This document shows, piece after piece, positions 1 to 13,172 of a stretch of DNA of 64,000 bases. The DNA comes from Apus apus (taxonomy: Eukaryota; Chordata; Aves; Apodiformes; Apodidae). Below the pieces are notes generated by a model. The model made no database searches. It had not been told where the DNA came from and saw nothing but the letters and a program-made list of their open reading frames with translations. The position numbers and the translations under genes are program-made. Every line of letters begins with the position of its first letter. Position 1 is the stretch's first letter. Where the stretch lies: positions 15,143,501 through 15,207,500 of the forward strand of contig NC_067287.1 in assembly GCF_020740795.1 (NCBI RefSeq). Reading direction: 5' to 3'.

Positions 1-3000
1 AAACCTGATAAATGCCACCTAGATGTCACTTTCCATTTTTTTCTTCATCTATTTTAAATGCTTCCATCAAAAGTTTCAGAAAGTCAGAATATAAATGAAA
101 AATAATGTACAATTAGAAAGATAGGGGCAGAACAACCCTGGGGACAGTAAAGGGGAAGCAGCATGCAGAAAGGAGGATAAACAAAGTAGCTAAAGATAAC
201 ACATCCTGGTGGAAGATGTGGTTCAAGAGCAATGTGAAACTGCTGCCGCAGTGGGTGTAGCTGGGACAGTTTAAACTGTCAGCTTGACAAAGACAAGATT
301 TGATCTAAAGGTGAACACATGGAGACTCAAAGTGCTCCAGCAGGTGTGCAGAGCAGGAAAGAGGGCAGCAGGACAACCATTTGGAAGTGACAACTTCCAC
401 CAGACCAAACCCAGAGCTAGAAGCAAGCACCTACCTCAAGAAGTGTGGGAGATTAAGAATCTTAATATCTTAAGCCAGAGTTTTCAGACTTTGAATGCTT
501 CAGCCTTGGCACCTTAAGCAAGTGACCAGATACCAGAGGTACTGAAAACTCACAGCTTCACCAGAAGACACATGGGCTCTATCGGAGTCATCCTGACCAT
601 TCAACCTTTGTTTGCCGAGTCTGGGGTGCATGGGCTGCATGTGTCTACCACCCCACTATGTAGCTGCATAAGTGACAGACCACTGAACACACAGCTGTGA
701 GGTGTGGTTGTGCAACCAAGCTATGCTGGCCGTATGCAGTTATATGCCCGATTCATAACTTTATGGACATTTTTTTTTCCACTTGGTTTGCTCTTATTCA
801 ATGCAGGTGGGTAAAAACAATTACTTCCCCACAATTCCTGATTTCAGCAAACCAAAGACTGGGGAGAATACAAGTCTATCAATATTCTGAAAATAAAGAA
901 GCAGGAAAAGTCAAAGAGTCTCCAAGAAAGCAGTAAATTTCCACCCTACCTTCTGTATGCCCCACCTTTAAGCAGATAACAAATCAGAGACCCAAAAAAA
1001 GAGGGCACAACTGTGTAGCTGGATAGTAGTTACACTCTAGCTTTGTAGTTAATAATCCAAATGGCATCACTTAATTCAGCTGGCATCAATATGACATTCC
1101 AGGCACCAGGACTTCAGCAACATCAACGTCTATTACTTGGGTTGGCATTTTAACATAGCTTAATTAAAACCTATCTATAGCCAACAGTAACACTAGTAAG
1201 AGGAATAGATAGCATAAATAGCACTGCTTGCACAACCCCCCTTCTCAAGTCCTCTGCCTCCTCCTCTGCAACACTCATTTTAAACACTGATACATATGCA
1301 AGAAGTATTTTTAATTTTCATGTAGATCCTAATGCAAAATGAAGCTACCAAATGTGGAAAAAAACATATAAGGCACTTGGGGCCAGGCCTGAGCTGGAGA
1401 AAGAGATAAAGGAGCAGATTTGTGCTAGGAGGGAAATGGGTAGAGGAGCTCTTATAGGGCAGAGCAATGTGAGAGGGGACTCCAGAAAGGGCAGGCTGGA
1501 TGGACAGTCCTTAAGAGGCTAGGGAAGCTCCTGTACAGGTTCATGACCACCTTGCTGAACGTGGATGGGAGCTTCACAAATGCAGGACAGATCTGGAACA
1601 CGTAACATGCATGATGGAGCAAAGGGAAAAGACACAGACATTTGGATCAGCTGTTGGGACTCCCTGAGCCAGAGGATGGTAGCTGTAATGCATTAGACAT
1701 GGGGTAAAGATTTAGGAATAGTGCTCTGCACAGCTGTGTTGGGTGGCAGAGGTTGGCTTGTCCCATCAATGTGGGAACATCTGGAGCAACAGAGATGATC
1801 AACGGCTCTTGCTGGTTCTTCCCAAGCAGCCTTTGAACAGCTCTTCTTCCTTTTCACCTGAGAGGACTGCTTCTGCTTCAGAAGAGTCAAACAATGAGTA
1901 ACAGCAAATTTGAGATCTGGGTTTGGTAAGCCAAGTTCTTCTGCTGTGAATGAGTGTAAGCCTGCTGGCTTCTTTGCCAGACTACTTGCTGATAATCTGG
2001 TCAACATTATCTTTAGAGAGGAAAAGCACCACAATGCATTCCTCAAAAAAAAATAAGGCCTAAACCAGAGGGGGTCTGACCACTTAGAAGTCATACCAGG
2101 TAAAACCACCCCAGCTCTAAGTTGGTCACTTTCATCCAGCATGGCAACACAGCTCTTTTCACCTACTATACCCCACAGCCTCATCATAAGGTCATCCAGC
2201 CCTGATTACACACACTTTCTCCCTGAATTATTTATGTTCATCAAGGGTCAGGGAATAAGGAGAACAAAAGCCTCCTGCTTGGCAAAAAGTTCTAGTCTAG
2301 CAACTGATTCTGATACCCACTCAGGGCCAAGTCCCAGACAAGTCCGTGAGCAACTGGATGTCGTGCACCACTACAGGGCTCTACAACCTACTGATCATGT
2401 CACCCTTTGACTTTCTCTGACTACTCCCCACCATGGTCAGTCTCCAAACCCTCCACTCCCAGCCCTGCACATACAACTGCTCTTCCTTTCCAAAGAAAGC
2501 CAATCTTTCTTATTTCTTCAACCTGTGTATTTTAATAAAAATTTTGCCTTGCACCCTTGCCTACAAAAGTATCCTCACCAAACCTCTGAAAAAAATATCC
2601 AAAAACCCTTTTAAGTCTTCTGCAATACAGAATTTTACTAAAACAAAACAAAAAAAAAGTATCTTAATTAACTGAGACTGTCCAATATTTACACTGGGAT
2701 TGTTTCAGAATAGGGAATGGCCTTTTTTGGTAATATATAGTATAAACACACTGCAGATACTAACAAATAATCATACTGCCTGTATGCCTGATGAAGGAAA
2801 CATGATCAGAGTGGGTACATTCCTTCAATGGCTCAAGTTTATTAAGACACAGCTAGGCTTGGCTTTCCACAATGGCTTTTCAGTCTAAACAGTCAGAAAA
2901 CAGAAAAATCCCTGGTATTCTACTGTAGAAGTCAGTTCAATACACAGAAGGATAGTAATTGCACTCCTCGGTTGAGGAATCTATACCTTAAGGAGTATTG

Positions 3001-6000
3001 CAATGCAGAACATTTTTCTCTATCTGAACAAACAAACTTTTTCTGAGCGCTCTATTTCCCTCACAGACCCCACCATCTCCCCTCAACATAATTTTTCCAA
3101 AATATATTTCTACATACTTGAAACATACTGCTCACTGCCACTATAAATAAGTCCCTTTTTTGGTCTCCTGTATCAGAATCAACATTTGGACCAGAGGGGT
3201 CATGTTCCACCCACAGATGTGGTGGAGGGAAAAAAGTATGTCTGAGATACCACTTGACTCTTAGAAAATTCAGAATTAATGAGCTGAACAGTCAAATTAC
3301 AGGAAAGGAATTTCCTGCATTTTTAAAAAATGCTTTTTTTATTCCCCTCAAGTTTTTGCCCGTTTTTTTTTCCCCATAATGGCTGAAGTAGTAGAAATGG
3401 AAATAAGGTTGGTCCTTCCGCACTCACACTTCTAGAGCTGATACGATCAAAAGACTTACTATAACTTACTGGAATTGGCAACATGACCTACAATGGAACT
3501 AGAGAGCTACAGGACCAGCACTTCTGCCAGGGAAAAATATGCAAAGATCCACATTTTCTTCAAATCTCAGTATTTATACTTTATTCAGTATACGTTCACA
3601 TCTGATGCTGGCACCAACCCAAATAAGTCAAATAGGATATAACTGCTTATTCACTCTGCAAATACCTTCAAAATCAGCTCTGCATTATTGTTCCTAGCCT
3701 GATAAAATGCACAATCAAGCCAAGTAGCATGACTTAGAGAAAGAAGTGTAAACACTTTCAACCATGTTTTCAAACACAGTGGTTACTGTACGATTGAAGC
3801 TCCCCTTCCTATCCCTGGTAGCAAACAAGCTTTGCAGTTCTGCCTCACACAGTTTCAAACCACACTGCTCACAGATGCCCAGTGAAAAATGTTTGTACTT
3901 CAGCTATATCAGCTTCTAATCTCCCTCCTGAAGAGAGGACTTTGAGAAGAAGTGTGGCTCTTAGAGCAGGTTTAACGAAAAGTTCGAAACCTACTTAAAA
4001 TACACAAACTAAACTTCATTGATGAAGAATGACCAAAAAAAAAGATAAAATACTTCAGAACAGGTGACCAGCTTCCTGGATCTGCATGTCCAATCCTTGC
4101 AAAGGGGCTCGCACTTCAGGCTTCGATATCTGTATATCATCAAGAGATTAAATGCAGCCTGTGGTTTTCACAGAGGGATTAGTTGTTGTAAAGTCCTGCT
4201 TTCCTCCTTATTGGTAAAGTTCGCACCCTCCATCCTGCCTGGCAGACTATATCAAGAACAAACTGCCACCCAGACTTCTCCTTTCTTTTAGAGGAAGAGA
4301 CAAAAATAAAAGAGACACAGTCTGGCTCTTACAACCCTCTTAACTGCACCCCTCTGGAAATGCTGCCTTTAAAAGACTTTAACCTGCCAGCCACAGGTCT
4401 AAGCAAGTTTACTCCAGCACAGCCTAAACAGTAGAAAAAAAATGTTACACATGCATACTTGCAGAGGTGTAAGCAAACACAGCACCTATTCTTCATTTCA
4501 TAAAGCTGCTTCATTGTGAGAGACCTCTGTCTAGGTCTGTTTAATGCCTCAAACTCTGGCTTCCAAGTCTTCCTCAAAATATAACCAGCAACCAAACTTT
4601 TCCTGAACACAAGCACCCAACATAATCAAGGAGAAACATGATAAAAAGAGCCAAAAAAAGGGGGGGGAAATATTGTTTCTATTCCCATTTACCAGGGCTG
4701 TTCCTTCAGACCACAGAAATACAAATACAAAGAGAGGTATTTTCTGAGTAGCAGTCAAGAGACTAAACTATACAAACAAGTTGGCATAATTAAAAGTAAC
4801 CTAAAGAAAAAAAAATCATTAATCCTATTGTCTGTTAATAAACTACATTTCCAATTTTTCTCTAGGAATGAGGGACAGGACCTACCCTGTGGTACTTGCC
4901 AGCTTAGTGAAGATCAAGCAGCTTCAGAGGTTAGCAAAGCCAGAAGATATACCAAGGGAAACCTGAACTGTCTGAAGTCCATCAGTCACTTGCACCTGCT
5001 TAAAAAATACCTGCCCAAGATTTACCTATCCCTTGCACCAGCAGTTCAGGCAATTCTGTGGAGGGTCCTCAATGCTGTCAACTACTACTGTATTTAAAAT
5101 TTATTTTAACTGGCAATACAACGCAAATTACTTTTTCTCTCTTCCGATCCCTTCCCATGAGAGATGCCTCCTTTTAGCTCAGCAGTAAGGATGTCAGAAT
5201 GTTACAGGGTTGCTGGCACCCACACATTGAATATTGCAGTTGTTGGAGAAAAGTAAATATACATACAGTCCCTCAAGAGGAGGCTATAGCAAAGGCTAAC
5301 ATCAAATCCTTGATTCCACCTGGCAGCAGCTCTCCAAGGAAACTTTATTTGTATTTAATACCTATTCCCATCTCATTGCTCTGGGGTGCAGAACACAGTC
5401 TCCTGCTCAACATTAACACAGTTTTATCCCACAGCAGAAACAGCTGATCTGCACACCCTGGCTCTGTCACCTCATTTAGGGAACTGAGCTGAGCTGTGGG
5501 CAGTTGAAGAAGACAGGGCTATAAGTCTGTTTTGCTTGGGCAAATCAAATTTACCTTCATGATCATGTCAGGTTGCCAACAGAGCACTTACATAAAGAAA
5601 GTCTGATCCCTGCATGTACAGGTAGAGAGCCAGGACTGTAAGATGATCCTTGCACAGTTGCAGAACTCGCACACCAGGTAGCTCAGGTGTCTGGCCACTG
5701 TCACAACAGCAGGGAAAAAATAGCCACTGCAATACCAGTCAACCTAAGCTACTCTCTTGTCACTTCAAAAGCTCTTAAAACAAGAGCTTTATGACACATT
5801 TGGTGGTCCCCATCAACAAGGTCTTGTGCCTCTGCTCAAAGGGTCATGAATAAAGGAAAACTTGCATTCTTCTCAAAGATTCCAGTCTGGCTAGATGCTG
5901 AACACCTCATGCTGCACATGGCTTTCCCAGATGGCCTGGACAGCCATTTCATTTGCTAGTCACACACCAAGAGCATTTGTGATGTTTAAAATAAATAAAT

Positions 6001-7289
6001 AAATAAGTGTGCCAGGAAACACAAAACTTTGCTTAACAATCAGCGTGTATGATGGAGGGAGAGGACAGAGGGCACCTCCCCTACCCAATGAGCTCTGTAA
6101 CACTAACTTTATCCTGCCTAGAGCCTCACCAGAAATGTTCCCTGGAAAGAAAAATTGCAGATCCTACTTTAAGGACCTGGTCTCACCAGAACAGCACTAA
6201 AGAAGACTGGGTGTTAAGACTCAAACTCATAAGGAAGATAAAGTGACAGGAATAAGTTAGGGCCTTTTTCAATCAGAAAATGCATCCAACCACGAGATTC
6301 TGCTTCTTAAAAAAATATAAAAATCTGTTGTAGATACCCAGACAGAGGGGCACCTTCAGCAGGCCACTGTAAGGGCCCTGCCAATTGAACCATTCCATGG
6401 GCAAGGAAACATGTGGAGCCTGGTTTCCTATTTCACCTCCTCCCTGCCCCATGCAGATTATCTGATACCCAGTAATACAGTCTGAGCTCATACTGGAATC
6501 ATCTGTACCTTACAGGGCATTAATTCAGATCTCCCTCCTCTACCCAGTGCTTGTCTTCAAGCAAGATTTAGACATTAAAGTACCTTTGAGACTCTACCTG
6601 TCACCTAAGCCCTGCCTTCTTGAGAATGCAAACTAACACAGATATAAAGCAAGAATTCCTTGCCTTGTCTTCTGGGGAGTTGTCAAGGAGCAAAAAAACA
6701 AACAACTTTCATACCAGATCAGCAAGAGAAAACTCTTACAGATCTTCAGGCTGTTCATGCTTCACTGGCGCAAGGCAGATTGCACAGGGTAGGATGGTTT
6801 GGTGGAAAAGCCAAGCAAGAACCATAGAAGCTTTGAAGAGACAGGAGGACCCTGAAGGAAGACCAATAAGGAACTTCCCTCTTCCCAAGAAAGTAGATGT
6901 GATATTTCCTTCTCAGTAAGAGAGCTTTCTGCATCTACTATTTTTTATATAAAGCCTTGCTCCCAGTCTGCCGTGTCCTACAGATCAGGCAGCCTCTGAC
7001 AGCCAAATCCAGAAAACATTTATTATGTAAATTTGGTTTAAGTTTCTTGGATGCTTCTCATTGATATAGACTCTCAGCTGCTTCAACAGGGCTGAAACTT
7101 CCTTCTAGCTGTTCTCACCTGCCATGCTTCACCTATTGGACCATGTCTTATCAGGGGGAAAAAGTTTTATCAGGGCAAATTCAAAATGCAAGCCATGCCT
7201 TCTGCAAACCCTGTTCCACCCAAATAACAGCCTGCTCACATCCAGCAAGGGATTGCAAGGGGAAAGAAACTGCCTAAGGTTCTATGGGG

Positions 7290-7316
7290 AAAAAAAAAAA
7301 AAAAAAAAGAAAAAAA
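7290..7316. repeat. A-rich run
   Basis: Nineteen A, then G, then seven A on the plus strand, in BIN1 intron 1. No retroposed gene or SINE body was recognised beside it. Confidence 0.85.
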
Positions 7317-8525
7317 TTCTTTCTGGATACAGCCTGTGCTGCTACAATTCTTACACAGGACAAATGAATTGGAAAAAGCACTGGGATAACAGGGCACTGT
7401 GGCCTGTCAAAAGCAGGTCTCAGCGTTCCTTTTTAGGGCAGGTGTCCTTTGTTATTTCTCCTTGCTGGGCAGCAAATTCTTCAGCAAAGCCTTTGCTTTA
7501 TGGGCTTCTAAATATTTTTTGATTTTGCAATGTAGCAGGCAGGGAATAAGCACAAGCAAGCCTGACTACCAACAGCTGCAGTCATACTAGCCCTGCAAGC
7601 CTAGGAATACAGTCCAGCCTCCTTGTACTGGGAAGCCAGAGGAGAGCAGGACTTTGCCCTTACAGAAGGTTTAATCAGGGAAACTCTGCAAACACAGATG
7701 TGGGTAAACGAATCAAACCAAAAGGAGAAAGCAAAAGTGACACCTCATGGCAACACAGCAAGTCAGTGGCAAAAATCTGTGACCTAAATGATATCCCCTC
7801 TAACATGAGAGTTGGGCTGTCCAGACTAAACTTGGACAGGTCCTAGAACAAAGCCTTCCTCTTTGGTTAGGGGCAAAGAAAAAGGGGGTGCTCGAGGTTT
7901 TTGGTATATCAGAGTGAAAACATGAGAAAATCTGACAGCCTATTCATGTCACAGAACACAGACTCATCATTTTGCCTAGCTTTGTAATGAAAAGAGAGCA
8001 AGAGACCACCACTCCTATAGGATAGTAACTTCCCATGCTCAGTCGAAGTCTTGAAAGGAAAAACAAGTTCATTTGTTTCTACTCTCCAAGCTTTGGAGGA
8101 AAAACTTCTCTTTCCAATGTCAACTTTACAATTCACCTCCACAGATGTGCCTATTTGTCTATACACAATTTAAATCCTCAGTCAGAGCCCACACAGCCAA
8201 CACCCCCTTTCCACACTGAATCTCTGCCTAAGCTGCTGGAACAAAGCAAAGGGCTTGATCAGGTGATGAGGACCCTCACCACCAGCCAAGCTACAAAACC
8301 CCAATCTATTTGCTCCCCAAACTCAATCCCTTCCTGGAACCTCACAGAGGAGCTACCCTCACACCAGGATTGCATCAAGCCATTGAGACACTGTTTTAAT
8401 TGTTCAAAGCAGAAGTGTTTGTGCATGTGCAGACTCACACCACCAGAAATAGAACATTCTTTGAGCAAACTAAGAACTATGGAAATTGTGGAGTTTTTCT
8501 TAAATTTCATAAGTATAAAATAAAA

Positions 8526-8715
8526 ATTCATAAAATCATAGAAAGGTTTGGGTTGGAAGGGACCTTAAAGATCATCTAGCTCCAACCCCCCTGCATGGGC
8601 AGGGACACCTCCCACTAGATCAGATTGCTCAAGGCCCCACCCAACCTGGCCTTGAACACCCCCAGGGGGGCAACCACAACCTCTCTGGGCAACCTGTTCC
8701 AGCATAGCAGAAACA
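8526..8715 (-). mobile_element. CR1 LINE 3'-end fragment
   Basis: The plus strand begins with the reverse complement of the CR1 3' tail (short direct repeats around AAATTCATAAAATCATAG). The characteristic GGTTTGGGTTGGAAGGGACC block and the CCCACCCAACCTGGCCTTGAA block follow. This places the element on the minus strand. It is about 190 bp long, a severely 5'-truncated copy without coding capacity, and lies in BIN1 intron 1. Confidence 0.9.
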
Positions 8716-10458
8716 CATTTTACCCAAAACGATCCATTACAGACAAAGAAAACAAATTCAGATCCTTACTGGCAAAGTTTAAAAGAGCTTGCAAACACCA
8801 GGCTCTCTGCAGGATACCATGACATTAGGGGTATTACAATTTTCTCTGTTTTAAGAAGTTAATTACAAAAGGTTTAGTGCTCAGTGTCTTGATCTGAAAA
8901 ATCCTTCAGCTAACTAACAGATGAACAAAGCACTACTTCCAGCTTAAATCTCCTAATTGTTCGTTGCAAAGGATAATATGAGTCAGCAATGGTTGCATGA
9001 GTCCCTTCTGTTAGGTAGGTTCCTCTTGACTGAGGCATTAACTTATTTCAGACACATGAGTGAACAGTGGGCAAATTATTGCCAAGTATTATACTCGAGG
9101 CTATCTTTGAACCAAGAGGTTAAAAGGGTGCACAGCCCATTTGCAAATAGCATAGTCAGCCATTCTGCCCCATATTTCCTGCGGAATTGAGAAAGTGTCT
9201 TCCAAAAATAGCCAATAGTTTTGCTGAAAAGCTCAAAGCAAACAGTACTTCTGAAGGAATATCTTACATACTTTACATAATGGCCATCTCAGAAGGGAAA
9301 AAAGGATGTGTACAGTGTTTCGGTGCAAATTCTGCATTGAACAAAAAGACCTCATTCTTTGCTTAACACAAGGCTTAAATTCACTATGAAGGAAATTGCT
9401 GAAGTCAAAGCCTCAGGGCTCATGTTGGGAGGGAGATACCACTCTGACATGAAGAATTTTTATCCTAGATTCAAACCACAAGAGGACATGCAAAAGGAGC
9501 ACTGTCAGCTTGTTTAAGCCTCAAAAAGGAAAGTTCAACCCCACTCAGCATCCCTTCATCAAAATCTAATAAATTTAAGTGCTTGGTCTGTTGCGTATCC
9601 AAGTCTACCTCTGCACAGTTCTGCTTACTTTTTTTTGTTTACTATTTTTAAACACATGGTCCTTTTCATCAAATGTGTGGTTTACTCTTCCTGCTAAACA
9701 CGATACCACACATCACAGTCTAAAACAATACCACAAGACCAACACCAGTATAGGGCCATAGCCACTGATGTCTTCTTCTCTCCCTATTCAGCCGTATCTT
9801 TCCTCATCAGCTGAAAGTTCATTCACATGCTTGTCTCAGTGCAGGTGTGCTCCTTAGAGACATGGGTAGAACCTAACACTCCACAAAAAAGGAATTGTTA
9901 GAGATGAAGCTGTAGCAGTATGAAAAGGCCAGTCAGATGATACAGTAAGCAATGCTTTTTTCATTTTTCCTCTCTCTCTCCTTTTTTGAGAGCCCAGAGA
10001 GCAAAGTTGTTTCATGTGCATTAGAATGACAACAGCCGAAGGGCCTAGAATTTGTGTTGATTTATTATGCAAGTGCTTCATGTTGAACTTTCCTTTTCTT
10101 CTTAGAGGAAAAGGGAGATGTACTCCCTTTTTCCTGTGTAAACAAACAAATAACTGATTCCAGGCTGTGCATATTACCTGCAATACACAGTTAAACTCTT
10201 AATTATTACTCCTGTTGTTGTTCTCACATCCCCAGTCACCACCAGGGAAAAAGCAAGGAAATTAACTGGATCTCCAGCTGAGATTGTGGAAAATTTTCTC
10301 CCTAGGAAAAGAACCTGTGTGTGTTCAGATAAGAAGTTAGGGAAGGGCTTGGCAGGCCACACTTGGCTCCAAGCTGCACCAATAAATACAATAACTTAAT
10401 CAGCAGACCAAGGGAGCTCAGACTTTACCATCTACCTTCATATTAACTAAAAATATGG

Positions 10459-10472
10459 TTGCCACCTGGTGG
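10459..10472 (-). promoter_or_regulatory. CTCF-type motif in BIN1 intron 1
   Basis: The minus strand reads CCACCAGGTGGCAA, matching 13 of 14 positions of the CTCF core CCASYAGRKGGCRS; only the last base differs. It lies about 1.4 kb inside the gene from the BIN1 start codon. This is a motif match only; occupancy is not shown. Its orientation is the same as that of the stronger match at 25112-25125. Confidence 0.45.
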
Positions 10473-11734
10473 CTAACACAGAAGGAAATTAGCATCTATG
10501 ACAAGTTCAAGGTAGATACCAGATCCCAGGAGACAGATTCCCTACCCTGTCCCCTTCTGGAACTGCCATAAGGGGAAAAAACACAGATGTGGCCACACTT
10601 ACTAGCAGGTTCCATCCTGGATCTGCCTTTTTTTTTTCCAAGCAGCCAGGCAAGTTCAAAGCACACTTCTAGTCTCAGTAAATGAGCTTCAAGCAGTGAA
10701 AACAGCATAAGCAAAAATTAGGCCCAATAGTTTGGGCTGCCATTCACTCAGCAGCATTTAGGAACAGTGTCGGCCACCGGTCCAAGGCTCAGGCCAGCAC
10801 TGCATCCAATCCCAAACCTCCTGGATCGAATCTAGCTGCTAAAGATAACTCCCGAGGAACAAGAGCAGCAGTGAACAGATCCGTTCACCCTCCCTCCCTC
10901 GAAGATGCACCCGTCCTTATTCAGTCAATGTCATCTCACAGCAAATCACTGAAAACCAAGATGAGCGTGCCCAAGATAAAAGCAGCTGATCAATGTCCCT
11001 GCGTAAAACGCCCGATAATCCCTACACAGAGGAGGCATCTGGCATCAGCTGCAGCGTGCCAGAGAGATGATCATAAAAAGTATCCATTGCATATTCCTGG
11101 CACCCTTCGCTGGCACAGGGGTGGGCAGGGAGCAGCGAAAGGGCCCCCAGGATATAAGAAAAAAAAACCAAACCACCCTTCCCTCACCAGACGTCGGCAC
11201 AGCCTTCCAAGGGGGTACGTGGGGCAGCCCCCCAGTGCCGGCTTGCGACATCGTGGCTTATGCCTTACACCGTTCCAAAATCTGGACCTCAAGGTCAGTA
11301 AAGCAGATAGCGAATACCATGCTACGCTGTCAGAAGATAAGGAAGCAAGTAACTATCTCCTTTTTATCACCGCCTCCGAGGTTATGTATCCAGCGCTACC
11401 ACGAAACCCGGTGCCGCTCTTGAAATTGCCGCATACGGCACAACCTACATGCCACGGAAAGCAGGTCTCCGCCTGCCGAAACAATAAGCATCTACATATA
11501 TAAAACAAACGTGCGGCGTTCCGTCCTCCCTCCCCTCTCCCATGGGGGAGAATCCATGTTCCTGCTCATCCCGGGCGCGCAGACGGGTGGCGAACCCCGC
11601 GGCCGCGAAATTCTGCCTTCCCAGGACGCGAAGGGGGCCCTAACCCCGCAGGCAGAGAAGGCAGCTGACAGCCCACCGGCCGGGATCGGGGGTCACCCGC
11701 TGCGGGACGCGGCTGCTCTAGGGCAGGGGTGTCA

Positions 11735-12139
<405 letters not shown>

Positions 12140-12143
12140 CTAG

Positions 12144-13172
12144 GATTCATCAAATCGTTTCAGTTGGAAAAAAAGACCTTCAAGATCATTAAGTCCAACC
12201 GTCGAGCCAGCACCGCCAAGTCCGCCACAAAACCGTGTCCCTAAGCACCACATCTAGATGTCTTTCAGATACCCACCGGGGATGGGGATGCATCACTTCC
12301 CAGGGCAGCCTCTTCCACAGCCTGACAAACACTTCCAGAGAAGATTTTTTTCCTAATTTCCAATCTAACCCTCCTCTGGCACAACTTGGGGCAGTTTCCT
12401 CATGTCCTGTCACTTGTTACTTGGGAGAAGAGAGCAACCCTTACCCAGTTACAACCTCCTTTCAAGCAGCTGCAAAGAGCAAGAAGGTCTCCCCTCAGCC
12501 TCCTCCTCAGCTACACAACCCTGGTTCCCTCAGCTGCTCCTCCTAAGACTTGTGCTCCAGACCCTTCACCAGCTTTATTGCCCTTCTCTGGACATGCTCC
12601 AGCACCTCAATGTCCTTCTTGTGATGAGGTGCCCAGAACTGAATGCAGGATTCCAGGTGCAGCCTCACCAGTGCCAAGGGCAGGGACACAGTCACTGCCC
12701 CAGTCCTGCTGGCCACACTGCTGCTGACACAAGCCAGGACACTGTTGGCCTGCTTGGCCACCTGGGCACACTGCTGGCTCCTATTCACCCACTGCCAACC
12801 AACACCCCCATGTTCTTTTCCTCTGAGCAGCTTTCCAGCTATTCTTCCCCAAGCCTGTAGCATTTTGTGGGGCTGTTGTGATCCAGGTGCAGGAGCTGAC
12901 ACTTGGCCTTATTGAACCTCCTACAACTGGGCTCGTCCCATCAAACCAGCCTGTCCAAGCCCCTCTGTAAAACCTTCCTACCTTCAGGCAGATCAACATT
13001 CCTGCCCAGCGTGGTGTCATCTGCAAACTTCCTGAGGGTGCACTCGATCCCCTTGTCCAGATTGTTGACAAAGATATTAAACAGAACTGGCCCAACACTG
13101 AACCCTGAGAACCACCATTGGTAACCAGCTGCTAGCTGGATTTAACTCCATTCACCATAACTCTTTGGGCCA
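12144..13172 (-). mobile_element. CR1 LINE fragment with reverse-transcriptase remnant
   Basis: This is the longest transposon remnant here, about 1.03 kb, on the minus strand. The 3' end lies near 12144 and the 5' truncation near 13172. Translating the minus strand in shifting frames gives CR1 pol pieces: a KFADDT reverse-transcriptase catalytic segment near 13020-13040, then LNMSQQCAQ-like and [17 protein letters not shown]-like segments (12543-12902), then the C-terminal LWKRLPWEVM-type segment (12189-12413). Frameshifts and stops separate them, so it is a dead copy. It begins just upstream of the BIN1 CpG island. Confidence 0.92.

Noticed and set aside
3945-4000. Possible tRNA-like B box (AAGTTCGAAACC) near GTGTGGCTC
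   Set aside because: The A-box match and spacing are poor and no cloverleaf arms could be paired.
12543-12902. 119-codon minus-strand frame resembling a protein gene
   Set aside because: It is a piece of the CR1 reverse transcriptase ([15 protein letters not shown]-type sequence) inside a truncated, frameshifted CR1 copy and is reported as part of that element.
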